This document shows positions 1-5,326 of a stretch of DNA of 6,892 nucleotides, in pieces. Origin of the DNA: Campylobacterales bacterium (GTDB lineage Bacteria; Campylobacterota; Campylobacteria; Campylobacterales; JACAEZ01). Below the pieces are notes generated by a model. It was given only the letters and a program-made list of their open reading frames with translations. It did not search any database and was not told the DNA's origin. Positions within the stretch are counted from its first letter, which is position 1; every line of letters starts with the position of its first letter. The stretch covers positions 1 to 6,892 of the forward strand of contig JACAEZ010000079.1 in NCBI GenBank assembly GCA_013388565.1, written 5' to 3'. The position numbers and the translations under genes were made by a program.

Positions 1-533
1 CCAAATCTACTAACTCTTCCATAAGTTGGCTTCATACCAACACACCCACAAAAAGCAGCAGGTTGTCTGATACTTCCACCAGTATCACTTCCAAGTGCAG
101 CGATTGCGATTTTTCCACCAACAGCAGCAGCACTTCCACCACTACTACCACCAGGCACTTTTGATATGTCATGAGGGTTTAAAGTCTTACCATAAAAGCT
201 AGTCTCTGTAGAGCTACCCATCGCAAACTCATCCATGTTTGCTCTACCAAATGGGCTAATTCCAGCACTTTCAAGTTTGTCAATAACTGTCGCATTATAT
301 GGTGCGATATATCCTTGCAATATTTTAGATGAACAAGTAACTGCCCAATCTTTTACATTTATATTATCTTTTATCAAAAGAGGTACACCCTCGCCTCTTT
401 TTGAAATTTCGCTATTTGTTAGTTGCTCTATATAAGCACCAATTGGACTCTCTTTTATCTTTTTTTCTAAATCTTTTCTAAATTCGATTAACTCTTCTTT
501 AGGTAAAGCTAAAGCCTCTTTTAAAGTTATCAA
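1..533 (-). CDS. gatA: Asp/Glu-tRNA amidotransferase subunit A, partial (C-terminus beyond window)
   Basis: GatA is the amidase subunit of the GatCAB complex. It releases ammonia from glutamine so that GatB can amidate Glu-tRNA(Gln) or Asp-tRNA(Asn) in the cytoplasm, in bacteria lacking GlnRS and/or AsnRS. I translated 177 codons from the minus strand; the family is about 450-490 residues, so roughly 60% lies past the left edge. The amidase-signature triad is visible: Lys55 in PLLIKDN, cis-Ser130 in [11 protein letters not shown], and nucleophile Ser154 in [11 protein letters not shown]. The 75- and 24-residue spacings match those known for the family. The start is TTG at 533-531 (reads [14 protein letters not shown]), preceded by AAAGGAG with a 5-nt spacer. 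No ATG lies in a suitable position, and ITLKEAL aligns with the Campylobacter N-terminus as I remember it. The start overlaps the stop of the upstream 41-residue ORF by 4 nt (TTGA), implying coupled translation. Identity is very secure; the TTG start is likely. Confidence 0.96.
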   Translation of the reverse strand, partial: MITLKEALALPKEELIEFRKDLEKKIKESPIGAYIEQLTNSEISKRGEGVPLLIKDNINVKDWAVTCSSKILQGYIAPYNATVIDKLESAGISPFGRANMDEFAMGSSTETSFYGKTLNPHDISKVPGGSSGGSAAAVGGKIAIAALGSDTGGSIRQPAAFCGCVGMKPTYGRVSRF

Positions 534-655
534 CTTCTCTCCTTTTTATTTGAATATCTATTTACAAATTTTATACCTACAAAAATAATTACAAAAATAA
601 CTAACACTGTATAAATAATAAAACTAAACTCAACAGGATTAGATAAATCAGCCAT
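530..655 (-). CDS. 41-residue single-span membrane protein between ileS and gatA
   Basis: This short ORF begins with ATG at 655-653 and ends with TGA at 532-530. It encodes a 41-residue peptide starting [10 protein letters not shown]. Residues about 11-31 form one uninterrupted hydrophobic helix ([20 protein letters not shown]), followed by a basic tail ([10 protein letters not shown]). By the positive-inside rule the C-terminus should be cytoplasmic. It has no cleavable signal peptide pattern and no enzymatic motif; the function is unknown to me. Its start lies inside the end of ileS (8-nt overlap) and its stop overlaps the gatA start by 4 nt, so it fills the gap exactly, and the gatA ribosome-binding site lies within its last codons. 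No strong Shine-Dalgarno precedes its own ATG (only AAAGAG), consistent with reinitiation after ileS. I recall a similarly placed small membrane ORF between ileS and gatA in Campylobacter jejuni (Cj1060c), which argues that it is real. It could instead be a chance ORF, but the clean helix and tight fit make that less likely. Confidence 0.75.
   Translation of the reverse strand: MADLSNPVEFSFIIYTVLVIFVIIFVGIKFVNRYSNKKERS
539..545 (-). promoter_or_regulatory. Ribosome-binding site for gatA
   Basis: On the minus strand this reads AAAGGAG, five bases ahead of the TTG at 533-531. It is a near-consensus Shine-Dalgarno and is what selects the non-ATG start of gatA. It lies inside the last codons (Lys-Lys-Glu) of the 41-residue ORF, so ribosomes finishing that ORF cover it. 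Confidence 0.75.
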
Positions 656-3395
656 TTAACACTCTTTGACATCTATCACAACAGCTATCTTCTGAAACAG
701 TTTTTAGTTTCCAACATCTTGGACATTTATGTTTATTTGCTACAAATACTCTAAATGCAACCCCTTTTACATCAAAACTAAATAGCTCTTTTGAGTCATA
801 ACTAGATGTTACTTCACTAACTATAAACCAATCTTCAAGCTCATCAAGACTGATTTTTATATCGCTACTTATAGTTATTGCCAAATCAAGAGTCGATTTT
901 ATAAGTTTATCTTTTTTGAATTTATCTATTTGTTCATTAAACATCTCTTTTGCAACAACCAACAACTCTTCATCAAAATCAATATCTAATGTTGGAATTG
1001 AAGTCAAAGTAAAATCAAAAATAGATGAAAACTCTTTTTTTACAATTTTTGGAGCATTTTCAATAACCTCATCAGCTGTATATGTTAAAACTGGAGCGAT
1101 AAGCTTTAAGATGCCCTCTAATATATAAACCATGACACTTTGCGATGCTCTTCTTCTTGTATCATCGATTTTATCGCAATACAATCTATCTTTGCAAAGG
1201 TCTAAATATATTCCACTAAGCTCATTTACTAAAAAGCCATTTAACATATTAAACACTTTTGAAAATTCATAATTTTTGTAGTGAATATCTGCTTCATCAA
1301 ACAATTTTTTAGCAATATTGAGTATCCAAATATCAACAACACTAAATTTATCACTACTTACCAAACAATCCAAATCATCGATATTTGCCAATAAAAATCT
1401 CAATGTATTTCTAATTTTTCTATACTGTTCGCTAATTTGTTTCAGTATGTTATCACTTATTTTTAAATCACTTTGATAATCACTCATAGCAACCCAAAGT
1501 CTAAGTATCTCACTTCCATAGCTTTTCAACACATCTTGAGGAACTACAACATTCCCTTTTGATTTACTCATCTTTTCGCCATGCTCATCAACTGTAAATC
1601 CATGAGTTAAGATAGCTTTATACGGTGCTTTATTTTGATTTATGATACTAACTAAAAGTGAGCTTTGAAACCAACCTCTATGTTGGTCACTACCCTCTAA
1701 ATACAAATCTGCAACACTTTCTCCAGCATCATATTCACCACTTTGAAGTACACAACCCCATGTACTACCACTATCAAACCAAACATCTAATATATCCATC
1801 ACCTTTTCTAAATGCTCTGGATTGTATGTTGAGTTAGCTGGAAGTAACTCTTTTATATCTTTACTCCACCAAGCATCACACCCCTCTTTTGAAAATACTT
1901 CATAAACATGCTCTAGCACATCTTCATCAAAAATAATCTCATCAGTTAGCTTATTTCTAAAAAATGCAATCGGCACACCCCAATCTCTCTGTCTTGATAT
2001 ACACCAATCAGGTCTATTTTCAATCATGGCATTCAATCTATTTCGACCCCATTCAGGATAAAATCTAACACCTTTTATCTCTGTCAATGCTTTTTGTCTA
2101 ACTGTAAGACCGTTATTTAGCTCTTCGTCCATCAGAATAAACCACTGTTTTGTAGCTCTAAAAATAACAGGTTTATGTGTTCTCCAGCAGTGCGGATATG
2201 AGTGTTTAAGGTTTGTTTTTTTAAGTAAAGAAGCTCCTAAAAGTTCACAAATTTTATCATTTGCATCAAATACATTTACACCTACAAATTCATCTGCATT
2301 TGGAAGTAATTTTAATCCAATAACACTCTCATCATAACACCCACTATCGTCAACTGGCATAATCACATCTAACTCATATCTAAGGCCTATTCTATAATCA
2401 TCTTCACCATGACCTGGAGCTGTGTGAACTGCACCAGTTCCGCTATCAGTGGTTACATGTTCGCCTAAAACGATTTTAGAACTTCTACCATTTAGTGGAT
2501 TTATCGCCTCTTCATGTTCAAAAACTTTAGCTTCAAATCTTTTTACAACATCACCTTTTATAACTTCAAGTTCGATTAGTTTGTCATACAGTTTTTCATT
2601 TACGATATAGCCATCAGAACTTAACACATACATCTCATCTGGATGAAGTGAAATACCCGTGTTTGCAGGAAGTGTCCAAGGAGTCGTAGTCCAAATCACG
2701 ATAGAAGCTTTTTGAACATCTAATTTTTGTTTTAAATTTTGGCTTAATTCAAATGCCACATAAATTGATGGTGAGATTTTATCTTCATATTCAACTTCAG
2801 CTTCAGCCAATGCACTTTTAGCAGCCCACGACCAATAAACAGGCTTTTTTCTTTGAAGTAACATTCCATTTTTTGCCACATTACAAAGCTGTTTATAGAT
2901 ATTTGCCTCAAATTTAAAATCCATTGTCTTATAAGGATTTTCAAAATCTGCAATCACACCAAGTGACTTGAACTCCTCTTTTTGAATATCTATAAAACTA
3001 CTTGCATGATTTCTGCAAAGCTCTCTTATTTTTGTTTTAGCTAATGTATCTTTTTTCTCTTTTCCAAGCTTTTTTTCCACTTGTTGTTCGATTGGAAGTC
3101 CATGACAATCCCAACCAACAGTAAATCTAACACTTTTACCATCAAAATAGTGGTACTTGACAATCATATCTTTTAAGATTTTATTTAATGCATGACCTAT
3201 ATGAATATTTCCGTTTGCATAAGGAGGACCATCATGAAGTGTAAATGTTGAAGTGGCATTGAGACGATTTTTTTTCATCAACTCATAAATTTTATCATCA
3301 TTCCATTTTTTATACCGTTTTGGCTCATTTTCAGGGAGGTTTCCCCTCATATTGAACTTTGTATTTGGAAGAAGCAGGGTATCTTTATAATCCAT
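648..3395 (-). CDS. ileS: Isoleucyl-tRNA synthetase
   Basis: IleS is a class I aminoacyl-tRNA synthetase that charges tRNA-Ile with isoleucine using ATP and hydrolyses mischarged Val-tRNA(Ile). The 915-residue product is full length for the bacterial, E. coli-like type. In order it shows the N-terminal LHDGPPYANG, the HIGH signature at 65-68, and GWDCHGLPIE (94-103). The CP1 editing domain follows, with WTTTPWTLPAN (235-245) and GTGAVHTAPGHGEDDY (319-334). Next come NRPDWCISRQRDWGVP (460-475), DVWFDSGSTW (537-546), LEGSDQHRGWFQSSL (566-580) and KMSKS at 608-612. A C-terminal zinc finger has C891/C894 and C906/C909. The ATG start at 3395 is preceded by AGGAG with a 5-nt spacer and gives the MDYKDTLLLP beginning typical of the family. 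It is divergent from dnaJ and is the first gene of the ileS-ORF41-gatA unit; its TGA lies inside the next ORF. No leader or T-box can be seen. Nothing appears missing or broken. Confidence 0.98.
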   Translation of the reverse strand: MDYKDTLLLPNTKFNMRGNLPENEPKRYKKWNDDKIYELMKKNRLNATSTFTLHDGPPYANGNIHIGHALNKILKDMIVKYHYFDGKSVRFTVGWDCHGLPIEQQVEKKLGKEKKDTLAKTKIRELCRNHASSFIDIQKEEFKSLGVIADFENPYKTMDFKFEANIYKQLCNVAKNGMLLQRKKPVYWSWAAKSALAEAEVEYEDKISPSIYVAFELSQNLKQKLDVQKASIVIWTTTPWTLPANTGISLHPDEMYVLSSDGYIVNEKLYDKLIELEVIKGDVVKRFEAKVFEHEEAINPLNGRSSKIVLGEHVTTDSGTGAVHTAPGHGEDDYRIGLRYELDVIMPVDDSGCYDESVIGLKLLPNADEFVGVNVFDANDKICELLGASLLKKTNLKHSYPHCWRTHKPVIFRATKQWFILMDEELNNGLTVRQKALTEIKGVRFYPEWGRNRLNAMIENRPDWCISRQRDWGVPIAFFRNKLTDEIIFDEDVLEHVYEVFSKEGCDAWWSKDIKELLPANSTYNPEHLEKVMDILDVWFDSGSTWGCVLQSGEYDAGESVADLYLEGSDQHRGWFQSSLLVSIINQNKAPYKAILTHGFTVDEHGEKMSKSKGNVVVPQDVLKSYGSEILRLWVAMSDYQSDLKISDNILKQISEQYRKIRNTLRFLLANIDDLDCLVSSDKFSVVDIWILNIAKKLFDEADIHYKNYEFSKVFNMLNGFLVNELSGIYLDLCKDRLYCDKIDDTRRRASQSVMVYILEGILKLIAPVLTYTADEVIENAPKIVKKEFSSIFDFTLTSIPTLDIDFDEELLVVAKEMFNEQIDKFKKDKLIKSTLDLAITISSDIKISLDELEDWFIVSEVTSSYDSKELFSFDVKGVAFRVFVANKHKCPRCWKLKTVSEDSCCDRCQRVLNG

Positions 3396-3400
3396 TAAAG

Positions 3401-3405
3401 CTCCT
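3401..3405 (-). promoter_or_regulatory. Ribosome-binding site for ileS
   Basis: The minus strand reads AGGAG here, followed by five bases (CTTTA) and the ATG at 3395-3393. This supports the annotated ileS start over any internal start. Confidence 0.75.
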
Positions 3406-3428
3406 AAGTTTTAGTTAAAAATTAGCTG

Positions 3429-3434
3429 ATTTTA
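3429..3434 (-). promoter_or_regulatory. Candidate -10 box of the ileS promoter
   Basis: The minus strand reads GGATAAAATC, giving a TAAAAT hexamer (5 of 6 to TATAAT) behind a T-rich stretch. No good -35 hexamer is visible, which is usual for sigma-70 promoters of Campylobacterota, where periodic T-rich DNA replaces it. Transcription would start near 3422, leaving a leader of about 27 nt, enough for the Shine-Dalgarno but too short for a riboswitch or T-box. This is inference from sequence only; other A/T hexamers in the region could serve. Confidence 0.45.
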
Positions 3435-3470
3435 TCCAAAAAGGTATTAAAAAGCACTGATAATTAGGCT

Positions 3471-3484
3471 ATTTATTAATAAAT
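3471..3484. repeat. 14-bp A/T palindrome
   Basis: ATTTATTAATAAAT is a perfect 14-bp palindrome without a spacer, midway between ileS and dnaJ and just left of the CIRCE-like site. It may simply reflect the high A+T content, or it may be a bendable upstream element or protein site. There is no independent support for a function. Confidence 0.3.
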
Positions 3485-3489
3485 TAAAT

Positions 3490-3516
3490 TTAGCACTCAA
3501 AAGATTAAATTGCCAA
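3490..3516 (+). promoter_or_regulatory. CIRCE-like operator (HrcA site), right half degraded
   Basis: The left arm TTAGCACTC (3490-3498) is identical to the CIRCE consensus arm. After exactly nine bases the right arm reads AATTGCCAA (3508-3516), matching 6 of 9 positions of GAGTGCTAA, so the total is 15 of 18. CIRCE is the operator of the heat-shock repressor HrcA, and finding it directly ahead of dnaJ, a classic heat-shock gene, supports the call. The oddity is its position: it ends about 40 bp upstream of the dnaJ -10 box, whereas CIRCE usually overlaps or follows the promoter. A second, upstream dnaJ start using GATAAT (3459-3464) would place the site in the leader, but that is speculative. 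The site may be weakly functional or vestigial. Confidence 0.55.
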
Positions 3517-3534
3517 AAAACATATGAAATTAAG

Positions 3535-3562
3535 TTGTTTATATCAATCTTTTTGATATAAT
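3535..3562 (+). promoter_or_regulatory. Probable dnaJ promoter
   Basis: A perfect -10 hexamer TATAAT lies at 3557-3562. At 16 bp upstream is TTGTTT (3535-3540), 4 of 6 to the -35 consensus. Transcription would begin around 3569, giving a leader of about 24 nt that holds the AAGGA ribosome-binding site. The -10 and spacer are covered by a 9-bp inverted repeat (3539-3561). Confidence 0.65.
3539..3561. repeat. Inverted repeat overlapping the dnaJ -10 box, possible operator
   Basis: TTATATCAA (3539-3547) and TTGATATAA (3553-3561) are perfect 9-bp inverted arms with a 5-nt spacer. The right arm covers most of the TATAAT hexamer and the left arm abuts the -35-like sequence. A dimeric repressor bound here would block RNA polymerase. 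The arms match neither CIRCE nor the HspR-associated HAIR element (CTTGAGT and its complement). Chance is possible in DNA this A+T-rich. Confidence 0.4.
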
Positions 3563-3580
3563 TTTTTTAAAAATCAAAAA

Positions 3581-3585
3581 AAGGA
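3581..3585 (+). promoter_or_regulatory. Ribosome-binding site for dnaJ
   Basis: AAGGA, seven bases ahead of the TTG at 3593-3595, supports a TTG start for dnaJ. The next in-frame ATG is codon 30, inside the J domain just before HPD, and cannot be the start. Confidence 0.7.
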
Positions 3586-3592
3586 TTTAACA

Positions 3593-4720
3593 TTGGTTGA
3601 TTTAAATTATTACAAAATATTAGAAGTTGAGAAAGATGCTGATAAAGCACAAATCAAAAAAAATTATCGAAGATTGGCTATGAAATATCATCCTGATAAA
3701 AATCCAGATGATAAAGAGGCTGAAGAGCGGTTTAAATTGATAAATGAGGCTTATCAAGTATTAAGTGATGATGAAAAACGAGCAATATATGATAGATATG
3801 GAAAATCTGGTTTAGAGGGTCGAGGTGGTTTTCATAGTTATGCAAATAGTAGTTTTGATGATATTTCTGATGATATTAGTAAAATATTTGAATCTGTATT
3901 TGGTGAAAGTTTCAGTTTTGGTGGTAAAAAGAGAAAGTCTCAAAAATATTCTCTTGATTTAGAGCAAGAGATAGAAATATCATTTCATGAAGCAATATTT
4001 GGTTGTAAAAAAGAGGTAAGTTACGAATATAAAACAAATTGTAGTGCTTGTAACTCTACTGGTGCTAAAGATGGTAAAATCGAAACTTGTAAATATTGCA
4101 AAGGAAATGGTCAAATATTTATAAGACAAGGATTTATGACATTTTCACAAACTTGCCCTCATTGTAATGGAAAAGGTAGTGAAATCAAAGAAAAATGTGA
4201 TATATGTCATGGAAAAGCTTATTTATTGAAAAATGACAAAATTGAGATAAATATACCAGAAGGTGTAGATAATGGTATGAGAATTAGAGTTTCAAGTAAA
4301 GGAAATGAAAGTTCAAATGGTCAAAGAGGAGATTTATATCTGCTTGTTAGGGTTCATGATGATGAACATTTTGTAAGAGATGGTGATAATATTTATATAG
4401 AAGTTCCAGTATTCTTTACACAAATAATTTTAGGTCAAAGTATAAAAATACCATCACTAAGAGGTGAAGTTGAATTAAAACTGCCTACAAATGCAAAAGA
4501 TAAACAACAATTTATTTTTAACGGTGAAGGTGTTCAAAATGTTCATACTAAATCAAAAGGTGCTTTAGTAGCACAAATAAAAATAAATTATCCAGAAAAA
4601 CTTAATGATGAACAAAGAGAACTTGTAGAGAAACTCCATGAATCATTTGGGTATGAAAATAAACCTCAAGAAAGTATATTTGAAACAGCATTTGAAAAAA
4701 TAAAAAACTGGTTTAGTTGA
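3593..4720 (+). CDS. dnaJ: Chaperone protein DnaJ (Hsp40)
   Basis: DnaJ binds unfolded proteins and stimulates the ATPase of DnaK in the cytoplasm; GrpE completes the cycle. The 375-residue product has full class I architecture. The J domain occupies about 1-70 with HPD at 33-35. A Gly/Phe linker follows at about 73-111. The zinc-binding region at about 150-208 has four Cys pairs (C150/C153, C166/C169, C188/C191, C202/C205). The C-terminal substrate-binding domains include [15 protein letters not shown] and [18 protein letters not shown]. The start is TTG with AAGGA seven bases upstream. The linker is glycine-poor for a DnaJ, and the fourth zinc repeat ends HGKA rather than xGxG. CbpA-like proteins lack the zinc repeats, so DnaJ is the right name. 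The gene is transcribed alone, without dnaK or grpE nearby, from a promoter flanked by a CIRCE-like site and an inverted repeat, suggesting heat-shock control. It ends in a hairpin shared with the convergent rnhB. Confidence 0.97.
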   Translation: MVDLNYYKILEVEKDADKAQIKKNYRRLAMKYHPDKNPDDKEAEERFKLINEAYQVLSDDEKRAIYDRYGKSGLEGRGGFHSYANSSFDDISDDISKIFESVFGESFSFGGKKRKSQKYSLDLEQEIEISFHEAIFGCKKEVSYEYKTNCSACNSTGAKDGKIETCKYCKGNGQIFIRQGFMTFSQTCPHCNGKGSEIKEKCDICHGKAYLLKNDKIEINIPEGVDNGMRIRVSSKGNESSNGQRGDLYLLVRVHDDEHFVRDGDNIYIEVPVFFTQIILGQSIKIPSLRGEVELKLPTNAKDKQQFIFNGEGVQNVHTKSKGALVAQIKINYPEKLNDEQRELVEKLHESFGYENKPQESIFETAFEKIKNWFS

Positions 4721-4721
4721 A

Positions 4722-4760
4722 TATTCTAAAAACTTTCATCGGTTTTTAGAATAAGTTTTT
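4722..4760 (+). terminator. Intrinsic terminator of dnaJ, hairpin shared with convergent rnhB
   Basis: A perfect 12-bp stem (TATTCTAAAAAC at 4722-4733, its complement at 4742-4753) closes an 8-nt loop TTTCATCG, two bases after the dnaJ stop. On the plus strand it is followed within three bases by TTTTT (4756-4760), fitting a rho-independent terminator for dnaJ. The stem is A/U-rich and so weak. Read on the minus strand it follows the rnhB stop by 5 nt, but the downstream tract lacks a U-run, so termination of rnhB there would be poorer. Confidence 0.7.
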
Positions 4761-5313
4761 AAAACAGTGTTGGTTGATTTTTTTTTAATTTAAAACTAAC
4801 TCTATGAATATCACTTAATCCAAACTTCTCTATCTCTAAAATATGCTCTTTTGTACCATATCCTTTATGATTTTTAAAATTATAATTTTGATAGTTATCA
4901 CAAATAGAGTCCATATATCTATCTCTTGAAACTTTTGCTAAAATAGAAGCAGCACTTACCTCTTTAATTAATAAATCTGCTTTTATCAAATTTTTAAGCC
5001 ATGAAAACCTATAGTTTGTGTTTCCATCAAATATATAATCATCTGCTTTAAGAGTCTCTTTTATTTGGCAAAGTGCATTTTGAATAGATTTTGAAATGCC
5101 TATTTCATCAATTATCTTATTATCAATAAAAACAATTTTATATCCCATTGAATGTTGAATAATCTCTTCAAACAACTCCTCTCTTTTTTTAGGAGTAAGT
5201 TTTTTAGAATCATTAACTCCAATAATCTCTTTTTGCAAAATAACACCAGCTACAACTAATGGTCCAGCTAGTGATCCTCTTCCAGCTTCATCAATACCGC
5301 ACACACTATTCAA
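4759..5313 (-). CDS. rnhB: Ribonuclease HII
   Basis: RNase HII cleaves the RNA strand of RNA-DNA hybrids and nicks DNA at single embedded ribonucleotides, starting ribonucleotide excision repair. With the start used here the product is 184 residues, near the usual 190-200. Visible features are CGIDEAGRGSLAGP (catalytic Asp8 and Glu9), DSKKLTPKKREEL, FDGN (Asp96), KAD (Asp113) followed by SAASILAKVSRDRYM, then HKGYGTKEH and HRVSFK. The four acidic residues D-E-D-D are all present. Start choice: TTG at 5313-5311 has a strong AAAGGGAG five bases upstream and puts MNSVCGIDEAG at the N-terminus, as in many relatives. The reading frame stays open to another TTG at 5343, which would add 10 residues (MYKLFLKGAF) and overlap priA by 19 nt, but it has no good ribosome-binding site. 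Downstream of priA with an 11-nt gap, so the two are probably cotranscribed. Identity is secure; the start is likely. Confidence 0.95.
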   Translation of the reverse strand: MNSVCGIDEAGRGSLAGPLVVAGVILQKEIIGVNDSKKLTPKKREELFEEIIQHSMGYKIVFIDNKIIDEIGISKSIQNALCQIKETLKADDYIFDGNTNYRFSWLKNLIKADLLIKEVSAASILAKVSRDRYMDSICDNYQNYNFKNHKGYGTKEHILEIEKFGLSDIHRVSFKLKKNQPTLF

Positions 5314-5318
5314 AAAAG

Positions 5319-5326
5319 CTCCCTTT
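5319..5326 (-). promoter_or_regulatory. Ribosome-binding site for rnhB
   Basis: The minus strand reads AAAGGGAG, overlapping the priA stop codon (5327-5325) and lying five bases before TTG 5313-5311. It favours the shorter rnhB and suggests that ribosomes ending priA feed into rnhB. Confidence 0.65.

Larger units (their letters stand above)
3396..3592. other. Divergent ileS/dnaJ regulatory region
   Basis: This 197-bp A+T-rich gap separates the divergent ileS and dnaJ starts and holds no ORF of note. It contains an ileS-side -10 candidate, a CIRCE-like site, a 14-bp A/T palindrome (3471-3484), a dnaJ promoter with an overlapping inverted repeat, and the two Shine-Dalgarno sequences. It is the only intergenic stretch of any size in the window, so regulation of both units probably converges here. 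Confidence 0.8.

Noticed and set aside
235..435. Plus-strand 66-codon open frame
   Set aside because: It lies antisense to well-supported gatA codons, has no ribosome-binding site and no recognisable domain; a shadow frame.
916..1128. Plus-strand 70-codon open frame
   Set aside because: Antisense to the C-terminal part of ileS, with Ser/Ile-rich low-complexity translation; a shadow frame.
2744..2953. Minus-strand 69-codon open frame
   Set aside because: It sits in another frame inside ileS with no independent signals; a shadow frame.
3396..3422. T-box or riboswitch leader for ileS
   Set aside because: The predicted leader is only about 27 nt and has no specifier stem or antiterminator; T-boxes are also not typical of this phylum.
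4778..4786. T9/A9 homopolymer near the rnhB 3' end as a phase-variable tract
   Set aside because: It falls in the last dozen codons (Leu-Lys-Lys-Asn), after all catalytic residues. A/T runs are common in this A+T-rich DNA, and phase variation in Campylobacterota mostly uses G/C tracts in surface genes.
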